A stretch of 64,000 nt of DNA from Spirodela intermedia (Eukaryota; Streptophyta; Magnoliopsida; Alismatales; Araceae): the NCBI GenBank assembly GCA_902729315.2, contig LR746266.1, forward strand, positions 1,361,259 to 1,425,258, given 5' to 3'. The notes under the pieces were generated by a model, which did no database searches, was not told the origin of the DNA, and saw nothing but the letters and a program-made list of their open reading frames with translations. Below, piece after piece: positions 53,225-64,000 of this stretch. A program made the position numbers and the translations under genes. Position 1 is the first letter of the stretch, and each line of letters begins with the position of its first letter.

Positions 53225-53872
53225 ATGAAACCCAAGGCAAAGAGTTCCCTCCTGCTGACACTCGGTTTCGTCTTCCTCTTTCTGGGTGCAACTCTCGCTT
53301 CTAGTAATCCTCTCTCTACTTCTCTACCCGCTCTCTCTCTCTCTGTCTTTCATTCTCTCCCCCCTCAACTGGGCTCTGGTATTCCGCAGGACGGCTTCCG
53401 TTGAGCACCCATGCACTCGACCACGAGAGACACGATCAAGATGAAGAAACCCCAGAGATCGCGGACCTGGTTCTTCCTCTCCCTCTCTCTATTTATCGAT
53501 CCATCTACCAGTCTCCCTATCTCTATCCCCATCTTTTATTCCTCTATCTATCTCTATATTTATCTACGTAAATCTCTATTTACCTATCAATCTATCTATC
53601 TATCCATCCATCCATCCATCTATGTATTTATCAACCTCTATCTCAATCCGTAGTCTGTATACCCAGATGTCTATCCTCTCCGGAGTACTCATCCAAACGC
53701 AACAGCTCTGATCACCGGCGGCTGTTTCCTGTCGCAGAACGTCGCCGGAGAGGAGCCTCTGGCGGAGGAGACCTTCGAGATGCACCGGCGGATGGACCTC
53801 CAGAACCTCCAGGACTACGGGGGATCAAACGCCAATGACCACCACAACCCTGAACCCCCCGGCACCCCCTGA
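53225..53872 (+). CDS. Precursor of a PSY-type tyrosine-sulfated peptide hormone
   Basis: Small secreted signal; PSY peptides are sulfated on Tyr by TPST, secreted, and sensed by leucine-rich receptor kinases to control growth and stress trade-offs. Exons are 53225-53303, 53390-53469 and 53738-53872, in phase, giving 97 residues. Residues 1-25 form a clear signal peptide (basic MKPKAK, then LLLTLGFVFLFLGATLA). A charged pro-region follows. Near the C-terminus DYGGSNANDHHNP aligns position by position with PSY1 (DYxxxxANxxHxP), with Asp before the Tyr as sulfation requires. Ser replaces the usual Pro at position 5. A short PEPPGTP tail ends the protein. Intron 1 opens GTAATC; the intron 2 donor (GTTCTT) is weak but is the one that keeps frame. 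The mature ends are not known. Confidence 0.85.
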
Positions 53873-56800
53873 GTCAACCTCCCTGCATCACTTCCAGGAA
53901 GCATAATCCCCTCTCATCACCTCATCTGAGTCAACGCCCATCACTGTACCATCATCTCCTGTACTGAATAATCATCACATATAAATCCTAGTCTTGTTCC
54001 TAGTGCATGAAACGCGCAATTCCTTTTACCTAACGCGGAACGGGGAAAACTCGCGATCTCCTATTTACCGGGCCTCCCAGGGGATAAAGGCGAAGCCGCA
54101 ACGAGACCGGCCAGAGCGGCGGCGCCTCCCCGCCGGACCTCGGCGGCGGTCGGTGTCAGAGAAATACCTCGGGCGTTGGCCGCCGCAGCGGCCACTTTCT
54201 GTGTACGTTGAAGACGACCCCCCGGGCCGACGGAACCACAGCCCTGATATTTACGGGCCGCGTGGGCCCGTCGTCCACTACTCACTTTGCCTTCGAACTC
54301 GGGCCCGAAGCTTAAATTATCGGGCTCTGTGGGCCCGGCCCATAACTCGTCCATATCCATTCCCATCGCTTTAAACGGTGCATCGGCGTATACGCTTCTT
54401 CGTCATGGGATGGGGCCCACCCACCTTCTATCTCCTACCAGAGGGAAATCTAATTTAATACGCGTTTAATTTCTTGTAGGAAATGACTAATATATTCCTA
54501 GTCAGCCTCCTCTCTAAAGGTAGCTGGGTCTCAATGATGAGGGGCATTTTTGTATACTCACGTTTTACGAAAGGATTAGAAGAGGCGATAATATTCTTAT
54601 CATATCATATATGTCACCTCAACAGTTACTATTGTGACCGCACAAAAATATTAAAAAATACTTAAAATTATATATACGAATTTATTGGGCTAGCAAGAGG
54701 ACTAATTAAATAAAAAACTATACAATTACTATCGTATTAATTATTTATCTACCCCCGAAAGCTAACCTTTTAATTACTATTGTATTAGAAAAAGCTTAAC
54801 TTTAGTTTTAAATTTCCTTTTTTTAGCTGTTCAATTATAATACTCATTAAGAGTAATTGACCAAATTGGATCTATTTTTCGGCCAAACACCACATATCTA
54901 GTTTTAATTTTTTTAGTGATTCATGTTGACGAGTTTTTATTTTTTTTTACTCTCGATTTTAATATTTATCATTTTAAAAAAATCTAAGATTTTTGTGAAC
55001 TAATCAGTGTATATTTAGGCTCGTTATTATATAGTTTCACGATATATATTATTGGTACAGGTAAATTGGTTAAGATATCCGTTGATAAATATGGGTTAAT
55101 TAATTGGAATCCTTTACACGCTAAGAGGATATATTACCTTTTACAGAAAATAATGTCATCCGAAGAATATTCTCCCACTAAATCCCAGGGACTAATTCCT
55201 CATTTCGGCAAGCTTTCGTGAACATCAAGCGACGAGCGCAAAAAATGGGGTCATTTGCCTAATAAGGGCATTTCTCGGGGATAAATAGCTAATTATCCCT
55301 TATTAAGGGAGTTACATGCCGTACCAGAATAACGGCCTTCAGAATCATCCCGAAACTTAACAGTAACTCTCTCTCCACCTCGATCCTTTCATCGGCTATT
55401 TATACGAATCAAACCGAGCTTCTTTCCCGCCTCCTCCTCTCTCTCTCTCTCTCTCTGGTGCAGCATTGTGTTGTGTCGTCTGGCTTTGTCTTGTCGCGGG
55501 GATTCGGTCGGACGGGAGAGGCTATGGAGTTGCCTGTTTGCTCTTTCGTGAGATCGGATGTTCTTGACTTTGATCTTCGATCGGTTGAGGAAATTTGACT
55601 GCGAATCGGATCTGGAAATGAATTTGAGTGGTGGTGGTACTCGTTTATTTTCTCGTACAGAGGGATTGAATTCGAGATCTCTCATTGCCCTTAGTTTCTG
55701 TTATCTAGTGCATCCTGGATCCATCTTCAGGTGTCACAACATTAATTTCCTCTTGATTCCTGCTTTATTTCGGATGCTGTCGCTTGATCTGTTTTCCTCA
55801 CGGCACCGGCCTGGAATTGCCATTTATACGATTTCAACACCAAATTTGTTATAATCGCCTGCTTAAAATGTATGAGATGTCAGTTGCAGTTCGAGATAGA
55901 TGGTCTAATAATTTCAATTTCGTTTACTTTGAGGAATTTGGACGTCATCTGTTTCTGAGACCTTGGTCGCTAACTTTCTGAGCTCTCTTCCTTCTCTACG
56001 ATCCACACTGTGATCTCCTACATGTCATCGGCTTGTGCAGGATTTCCGCTGTAACACAAATCAAAGTCGTGTTCAAAAGACCTCCATTCTCTTCCTGTTG
56101 CCTTCGGCAGAATTAGTCCTCTCTTCGATCTGAACATGTTGCTTTCCCGAAAATTTGCAGTTATTCAGCCTTCAGGCTTGATTCCAAGAAATGCGAATAT
56201 CTCTGCTGCAACGTTAAGACGAGTGACATCTGATTTGCTACCCCGCTTGAATATGTGGTGACTGGCGTACCCCTCTCACCTGTGCGGAGATATGTATTTG
56301 GACTTGGAGCATATCTATCCACTGGAGCTGCGATACAGGCCGATTAAACCCGATCCTGAGAAGATGGCAACGGTCGGTGTCATCAATGGATAGATACCAT
56401 CTCCTTGCATGCACATTTCTGATGGTCGGCGAGGTCCATTGAAGTCTACGGAATAATTCTCACGACTAGGTTCTTCGGCTGGCTTCATGTATACCCAGTA
56501 AATTTCCTCAAAAAACCATTACTCCGGGTAACTTAAACTGTCAAAATCTAAGTGACATGGAGCTGAGTTTCCAGCTTCAATGATAAGCTCAATTTTGGCT
56601 TCAAAAATTAAAGAGGTAGATTCGATGCATCATTAGTCCTACTAAGTTGCATTAGTTGCAATTCCTCGCGGTAGCAAAGACAACTGCGATTCTGGTTGTT
56701 TAAAGACAGTTTGATACTTTAATGGATTATTGTTGCTAATATCGAAGATAAATACATATTATATGTTCTCCCCGTCTCGCCCTCCTGCAAGTACCTTTGT

Positions 56801-57020
56801 AACCTTTCTGTGGCAAGTGCTACGCTTATTCTTTTGTCTGAACCGCACAAGGGTCATCATCCATTAATGATTCCGTGCTTAATTTCTTTGGCCTCCGTTT
56901 TGTGATGTGGAGAACGAGAACGTCTTGGAGTTGATATTTACACCGCATAATTCTGAGGTACCTGAAACAGTCTGAGACAAAATCGGTATTTCATGTACCC
57001 AGATTTTCTGCGACGGAAAT
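53873..57020. other. Spacer between the PSY-type gene and the MYB-CC gene
   Basis: No gene is firmly supported. GC-rich DNA with several GGGCCC/TGGGCC words lies at 54230-54420, then an AT-rich stretch to about 55300. At 55397-55404 there is TATTTATA, followed by a CT-rich leader-like tract and short frames (ATG at 55524, 24 codons; ATG at 56136, 41 codons). This could be a small transcription unit with introns. The remainder to 57020 would hold the 3' end of the MYB-CC gene. Confidence 0.65.
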
Positions 57021-59828
57021 TCAGCTCCAGCTGAAACCATTCAAGTCAAACATTTTGAAGTTTGGAGCTTCAGCACTTTTATCTTGGGTGTTTAGATCAA
57101 GTTCTGCTGATATATCTTCTTGTCCAAAGCTTCCAGAGGGCTTCTCTCTGTCTTGATCGAAAGCCATTATTTTTGATTCATGGAAGAGCTTCTCTCCCTC
57201 TCTATCTTTCTTTTTCACATTATAAACGGTAACCCCACGGTCACTCTCTGTAAGTCTTTCAATTGTAATGCCCATGGATAAATCCCCAGCGTCTTTCCAA
57301 GGTAACATTGCCCTTCCTGCATCTTTCCCTACAGATGAAGACAACTTTTTACATTCATTCTGCGTATCAGTCCAAGAAGGTTGAATGTGACCAAGCCCAT
57401 TCTGTCCATCGTGGTTTGTGCATATTGTAAAATCATCATTGTAGGTTCCCAACCTCATCCTGATATTTTGCATTTCTCGATCCTTTTGAGCACCTTCACT
57501 TGATGTCAAGCAACTGTCCATGGAGCAATCTGCAAGTTGGTGTCTTTGAGCTTGAAAACCTCTGAAGACTGCCATTTCTCTTAGTCCTGGAATCTGAGAA
57601 TTTATACATTCATTCGACACTTCAGAGACCAATTCAGAGAGCTGTGCTTTGGCTGCGTCTAGTCCGGCTGGACCAATATTTTGCTTTCCCAGAGTTTCCT
57701 GAGCCTTTTCAAGCACGGACTGTAAGTACTTTCCCTGAGCCTCTATCCTTAGCTGTAAGTGCCTTTGGACCTATTTTTGTCACAAGAAACATTTAGTTTC
57801 GTTCCAATAGCAATTGAAAAACTGACAGAGGAACGAAACGGGGAGAAAATAATTATAATCCACACCCACTATTAGGAGAGTTTTACCGCGTGAAGTGATA
57901 ACATCTCGGGGATTTATTGCCTTAGAGAATTTATTTACATTTGGTTCGACAAAATATGGCAGTGCAGCAATATGGAAATTGAAATAGATTGATATTTTTT
58001 CTTGCTTCGTAGGATTGGGGAATAAATTAGAGAGGGTTCCTACTGTGGTATATTGGAAAAGAGGGAGAGTCTATGGTTTCTCTGAAAATCAAGCTATTTT
58101 CCTGAGGTGACATGAAGAGAGGATAGAGAAAGATAGATTGGAAAGAATGTGAGTCAAAAACCTGAGAGGCAAACAGGGATAAGAAATGTACAAATACATG
58201 GTATAAAGTTTCACATGTATTGAGGGAAGGATGTAACACTCAGGCTCAGTCTTTCTGAGCCGAATCAAAACACGAGAGTATGGGCTGATTTCTGGGTTGC
58301 AATTGAGCAGGCCCATATTGCCCCAGTGGTAGACCAGGGAAAGGAGGCAAGCACCTTGAACACATGCACGCACTTTATCCTATGAAATAGGAGGACACAG
58401 GACCAAGAAAAGAAGGCTGCAGGAAAGTTGTGGAATGTAAGCGATCGACTCAATATGGTTTTTTATAATATGGTATCCCTCCAATTCCTACAGAAGATCT
58501 CAAGGACTCTGAGAAGGGGGCTTCTGTACGACACATGTACATGCTCTTATATTGGTGTATGAAACACTCAGTCAAGTGTACAAAAATCTGGTTTGGTTGA
58601 AATTTACAGAAGTACAATTTGCAGATGACACCGTGCCGCTTAGACCAGACAGCGAGAATCATGAACCTGCAAAGGCCTTTACTGATTTTAGAACCACCGA
58701 TAGGACTGCATGTTAAATCCTTTTAAAGTTAGAATTAGTAGGATATTTTTTGGATTTCAAATGGAATCCAACTCCATGAAGGAATCATGTATTGAGAATG
58801 TTCATAATTTCCGTCAGATATCCGCTGATTCCTTTTTCAGATAGAGCAGTCAGAGCTCAAGAGTAGACTACGTCCTATCACAGGTAGGAGACAGGGGATG
58901 CAAAGCGCGATCAGAAGATGGGAAGTTGATACCCTGTAAATAATGCTGCCAAGTATGGCTACAGAGTGACCGAGAAGAGGCTGTTCTCCTGAAGGTCTAC
59001 TTTTTCATCACTCTGGACTAGAGATATCAGGTATGAAAAAAACTTCAAACAGTATCTCATGCCTCACTGTTTTTGGAAATTGTAATTTTTTCATGTTTCA
59101 GGAAGAACACAGGATCCAAAGACACTAGAAAAATAGCTTAAAAAATTATGTGCCTACCCACGGATGAAGAGAAACACCGGCGACTTCTGATTATCTAACT
59201 GTTTTGGATTCTCACATAATGGTCTCTTAATCTCTCGAGATATTTTTTCCTTTGTGGAATATAAGGAGATAATCTAATAGATTAATTTTCCCTGAAACGC
59301 CACTTGTCGAGCAACTCTCATCATGCACTGAATGAAATCAACATCTGCACGAGCTTTCTTTTTGAAATCGATTTATGGAATTAAAAGGTCACATCGTACG
59401 AGTCTGATTCAAGTGATGAGGCCTTACCTCGAGTTGTTCATGCAGCCTTTTCTGCACCTCGATTTGCATCTGAAGAGCTTCGCCTATTTGCAGGGTTCTG
59501 CGATTCCAAATAATATGGGAGCGTTACAAATGGCAGGGAAACTGCCTCAAGAATGATCTCACATCCAATATATTTGGCTCGTACTTATTTGCAGGGGAAG
59601 GTGTGGCAGTGCTTGTCTGTGTTCCACTTACTTCTGGTGGCCTCCCAGCAGATGCTGTATGAGCCATAGATTATAGTAAATTACCATTTCAAATCACCCT
59701 CTTCTTACTTGAGGAAAATTAGGGAAACTGTATCATTTACCATTCTTACAGGTCGCACTGTTTGCTTGTGTGTGGAGATTCTTGCTGAGCCTGTATTTCT
59801 GAGTGTCCGACAATGATAGATAGAGATG

Positions 59829-59859
<31 letters not shown>

Positions 59860-60336
59860 TGTAGATTAGCTTCCGATTTATGATCAACATCGGTTAGAGC
59901 ACAAAGGGAACTCCGAGGGTACCTGGAGGTGGCTCTTCAGGTGGTACAAGGTGAGTCCTGGAATGCCCATCAGCTTCATGATTGTCTTCGGGGTTGCCTC
60001 TGCAGAATGAAGCCCTCGAATCAGCCACAGCCACAGCCACAAGAAAAGGTAAGATCATCTAAGACCAGAAGAAGAAGAAGAAGAAGAAGAAGAAGAAGAA
60101 GAGCTGATTCACTGTTATGTTGACTACTCACTGTCTGCTCCGCCTAGCTGATTCACTGCTTCTATAAAACGGTCATGGAGGTCCTGGGTCCACTTCAGTC
60201 TAGGCTTGGCGTCAGTCGAGAGCACTAGCCCAGCATCCCCTGGAGCATTCGCCCCCTGAAGAAGCAGGTGCCTGTCCTGATGAAAGGCCGCTCTTGAGGT
60301 AAGGATCCCGTGCTTGCCCTCATGATGCCCGTACAT
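57021..60336 (-). CDS. MYB-CC (GARP) transcription factor, MYR1/MYR2 type
   Basis: Nuclear factor with a single GARP/MYB domain plus a coiled coil. Relatives include PHR1 (phosphate starvation) and MYR1/MYR2, which affect flowering and organ growth. Exons (minus strand): 60336-60132, 59999-59923, 59798-59741, 59654-59585, 59497-59428, 57770-57021, all GT-AG and in phase, total 409 residues. The MYB domain is about residues 43-98 (KPRLKWTQDLHDRFIEAVNQ, GGADKATPKTIMKLMGIPG, LTLYHLKSHLQKYRLS). The CC region is about 138-185 (EALQMQIEVQKRLHEQLE, VQRHLQLRIEAQGKYLQSVL). The C-terminal signature DLNGFSWS and CSMDSCLTSSEG match MYR proteins. Intron 5 is 1.66 kb. Introns 1 and 2 contain GAA and GA microsatellites. 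Confidence 0.92.
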
Positions 60337-60473
60337 TTCCTGTTCGGGAAATCAATCTACAGCCTCAACTTAAAATTGCAGACCGACCATTCTGAATCAA
60401 ACTGTCGGATAATTCTCGGCACCCTCTTCATACCTCTGCTTCTGCCTCTGGATTCTTCTCGGTATCTGTTGCT

Positions 60474-60509
<36 letters not shown>

Positions 60510-61717
60510 GCACGTTTATAGGCACGGTGATGGAGCCATTTCAGAGAAGACAGCTCGTCCCCCTACGGCCCGGGAGAGAGGAGCTTCCTCAACGTCTACC
60601 CTCTTCTGACAGCCTCAGAAGCCCCCACAGGGGGGGGGGGGGTTCCTTATATGGAGGCCCTCCCTCGTCAGAGAGAATGATTGAATCCCAACGCAAGCCC
60701 ATCCAATATATCCCTCCGGCGCTTTAAAAAAGTCATCTTGTCCTTCTTGCTCCGGGCACCAACAAGCTTTCTCCTGCTCACCCCGCTTTCACATGCAGAT
60801 GCCCGAATATATGCCTGAACCATCACGGCCGCCGCTTTTTCTCCCCGGCCGGCCGCCGCTCTCTGACAAACCTCCGACATGACGTCTTCATCGCCCCGCG
60901 AAGTAAGTTTTCCTCATCAAGCAATCTCCCGATGCCCATGTCGGCGACACGACGTTCTTGGCCCTGGTTTGATGATGCTCAGAACCATATTTTTCTCTGT
61001 TGACCGGGTTCTGCAATTTTCCAGATAAAGCAAGTAAGATTCTTGGGGGGGTGTCTGAAAGCAGAGAATGGGGAACATGGAATGAGCATTATATTCTCTT
61101 GCCGCCCCCTCTCTGACGTTTGGCACTTATTCATTATTTTTCCACAGGAAAGGAGACGGGGACCGGTGCACTCACTCTCTCCCCCCACCCCCTTTTTTCT
61201 CGGGGCGGCATTCAGACTCCGACAGGTTAGCATCAAGCTCCTCTGATCGCTGAAATTTCATTTATATTTCCTCGTGGATAATAATAGAGTATAATATATT
61301 TAATATGGTCCACATTCGCGCATGTTTTGTAGGAGCACTCGTAGAGCGCGCCTCTCTCACTAGGCTCATTCAGACCCATATGAATTCCCCAGTCCGATGA
61401 AGATATATCTCTAGCCCTTCACTCCTAACACACCTCGGAGAAAATTAGAGAGAGAGAGAGAGAGAAAGATCATTTTACGTCATTGTCTTGTCCAACGCGA
61501 AGTCAAAACACAACAGAAGAGGTCTCTTACTCGGCCTCCTCACGTGAGGAGGGAGGGGGGCCAAAGCGAGTCCGAGGTATTCTTTCTCTCTCTAGAAACC
61601 CGGTCTCTTTAGCGGAAAGCCCCCATGATTATTGTCATGGGTTCTCCATCTCGACCGCCGGCAGTTCGTTCCCGTCTTGGGAGAGACGGAGAGAATCTCT
61701 CTCTTCCCCCCTCCTCC

Positions 61718-61757
<40 letters not shown>

Positions 61758-61959
61758 CTCTCATCCCTCGCCCCCTTTTTCTCCGATTCCCCCATCATGA
61801 CTCCGGCGCCGCTCCCTTTCCGGCGATTCCCCGCTCCCTTCTTTGGCCAAAGCTTTTCCAATCCCGGGCAACCCGGCTGGTCAGACCAATCATCGAATGG
61901 TCCACGTGTAGTCGCTGCTTGGCCAGTCGTGGGCTCCACTGCAGGCATCGCCGGCTTTA

Positions 61960-62000
<41 letters not shown>

Positions 62001-62879
62001 ATCTATCTATCTATGTACCTCTCCCTTGATTGGCCACTCGTGGGGGGGGGGGGGGGCAGCCCGCTCCTTCCTGGCCCCAAACCGAGTTCAAGAAGTTCCA
62101 AAGGATTGCGTTGACACCTCGGAGCGCTTCTTCCGGCACAGGGCCTCCACTTCTCTATCGAATCTCCTCCCCCAGATTCCTACTTTTTGTGGGTCCCACT
62201 CTTTGGTGCTGTGGCCCCATTGGGCATCCGGTTCATATTCTAAAGCGTCGTCGGTGATAGATGCCTGAGAGGAGTAGGTAAGTATACCAAATTGATCACC
62301 ACATATACATGAATATATGGGTGAATGCTAGGAAATAGACCATATTCTTCCTTTGAATTTGGGGAATAAGAATGATAAAGGTAGATATTAATATTGTTCT
62401 TGCCAAATTTGGCATCAAAAAAATAAAATTCCCCCTGAATTTGACTTCAATAGCCTTTTGGAGGAATGGATCAACCATTGAACGAAGAAGAAGATGGTCA
62501 ACTCTACGGGACATAAGAAGCCATGGAGGGGGTGGTGGTGGGCTTAGATTTTCTAACGGCCCAAGAATGGGTGGGTCTATATAATGGGCCATATGAGGTC
62601 TTATGGGCCGGATGGAACCAAAACCCTTCCCCTGGCCTTGTTAATCCGGTTTGGATTGTTGGGCTTCCGGGCAGCACCCGTGGTTGTTCGACACGTGTCC
62701 GAACTCCCCGCCACCGCTCCTTTTTGGGACACGGGCTAGACTTTGCAGGTGGGAAAACCATGCCTCAGTGTGAGTGCCCTCCCAACTAGGCGACCCTGAC
62801 CACGGGAGCCAGAGCGAACATTGACCTTCCGTGACCGATAAGAAGGCAAGAAGAAAAGGTGGGTGGTCGGTTTTAAATG

Positions 62880-62913
<34 letters not shown>

Positions 62914-64000
62914 CATCTCTACAAGAAAATTGCAGCTTAGATACAAGAAAATCACACGACGATGCGAGGCCCTCTTTTTTTCCTGAATCACAAGAGATAG
63001 TACAAGAGTGTCAAGGGAGTCAACGGGTCAGGTCAGCCACTTCTCGTGAAGGACTGAAGGAAAGCAAGCAGGCTCTGGTGATGCCCAGATTCGAATAGGT
63101 GGCGGTGGGAGGAGAAAGCGTCCACCCAACGACGGATGATCGAGCTCTCCCCAAATGTGGTAAGGAGGACGACCGTTGACTTGAACGACCCACGTCTTAC
63201 TTTCTTTTGGTCTTGCCCGAACCAGTCGTCTTCGTTCTCATGCATCGTCTTATTGCAGAGAAATATCCGGGGGAATTTAGATTCTACTGGGGAAACTGTG
63301 GGTGTACAGCTCCGAGGAGGCCACGAGAGAGGAGGGTTAAACCTGCACCACCCCTTTCGAAGCCCTCCATGGAATGGGTGGCTCGGGCACGAGCGAGGAG
63401 GCCTTTTCTTTCCTGCTCCTCGCTCCCCGCCGCAGCGGGACGCCTATGCCCGGGGAGGGGGACAGGGCCCACTAAAACTCGGGGATTTGCTCCCTCCCGG
63501 AAGGGAAGAAGGGGAGGGCCAGATGCCTCGAGGAACTCAACGCCACTTCTCCGCCGCCCGATTTCCTCCCCCGCTTCCCCAGTAAGCTCGTGGGGGGAAT
63601 AGCCGGGCCGGTGCCTCGCCGGTGAGCGCTAGCCGGGATAGGCCAAAGGGAAGAGGACACTGCCCCCGCCTCCGCCTCCGCCTCCGCCGCTGCTTCGGGG
63701 CCACGGCCTCCTGTCTGTACCCTGCCTTTGACTTGGTGAGGCTCTCCGTGCTTGTCTTCTACTGAGGAGCTCTGGAAAGAGATTCATCTTCTCGTTGATA
63801 ACGAGGGCAAGCTGAGTGCCGATCTGTGGGTCTCCTTCCTCGACTGTGGGGCTTCTTCTGCTTCTTCTTCCTCCTCTGGTGTTCTTCATTCAGCGGAGGT
63901 ACTAGGCCGGAAGGCTCCCGCATTGCCTTCTCCTCTCGGAGGAAGGAATTCTTCTCGACGGCCGGCGGCCTCTCCGGCCTTCTTTGCCTGGTTCGTGAGA
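60337..64000. other. GC-rich spacer to the right edge
   Basis: No gene is supported. It contains CT tracts (60479-60508, 61722-61754, 61962-61997, 62880-62907), G-runs (60630-60642, 62042-62056) and TGGGCC words with a TATATAA between them near 62560-62610, a possible promoter with no recognisable gene. At the right end, minus-strand frames near 63629-63889 have protein-like stretches (IGTQLALVINEKMNLFPELL) and may belong to a gene extending past base 64000, but I cannot confirm it. Confidence 0.65.

Noticed and set aside
54061-54366. 101-codon minus-strand frame
   Set aside because: Lies in GC-rich promoter-like DNA with GGGCCC words; Ala/Gly-rich by composition and matches no family I know.
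61592-62114. Overlapping frames on both strands across CT tracts
   Set aside because: Ser/Leu or Arg/Glu repeats from (CT)n microsatellites.
63136-63602. Two plus-strand frames of 130-150 codons
   Set aside because: Overlap in different frames, GC-driven openness, no recognisable motif.

Overview
This is nuclear DNA from a flowering plant. The genes have introns and belong to plant-specific families (NAC, Dof, MYB-CC, PSY peptide). The spacers are rich in (GA)n/(CT)n and (TA)n microsatellites and contain a decayed Ty1/copia retrotransposon. GC-rich coding exons with alanine and glycine runs, set against AT-rich spacers, and a NAP-type NAC that resembles my recollection of the rice protein suggest a monocot. 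That placement is an inference and I cannot name a species.

Layout. 1-688 (-): 5' part of an SNAC/ATAF-type NAC transcription factor cut by the window edge. 2319-8402: dead copia element with both LTRs, primer-binding site and a 5-bp target duplication, inserted into a GA microsatellite. 8.4-11.6 kb: spacer with a fold-back inverted repeat. 11639-15270 (+): intact ten-exon family 3 aldehyde dehydrogenase. 15.3-20.6 kb: spacer with two tandem-repeat arrays. 20633-21978 (+): NAP-type NAC factor. 22-28.1 kb: spacer with no gene I can support. 28139-31322 (-): PUR-alpha. 32140-35651 (-): organelle-targeted RanBP2 zinc-finger protein of the VAR3/OZ type. 38742-40432 (-): cycling Dof factor. 41.87-52.38 kb: AT-rich repeat island with a repeat family in direct and inverted copies and a second copia fragment. 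53225-53872 (+): small precursor of a PSY-type tyrosine-sulfated peptide. 57021-60336 (-): MYR-type MYB-CC factor. 60.3-64 kb: GC-rich spacer with no supported gene.

The genes are ordinary single-copy plant loci and do not form an operon-like system. Several are linked to stress, ageing or the clock in their families (SNAC, NAP, ALDH3, cycling Dof), and some of their upstream regions carry CACGTG cores that fit ABA or light/clock control. The most notable observations are the PSY-type peptide gene, a TTAGGG-type telomere-motif run upstream of PUR-alpha (a family reported to bind telo-box DNA), the loss of a zinc ligand in the first finger of the VAR3-like protein, and the repeat family in the AT-rich island.

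All exon models were made by eye from splice sites, reading frame and remembered family sequences; none was checked against transcripts or databases.
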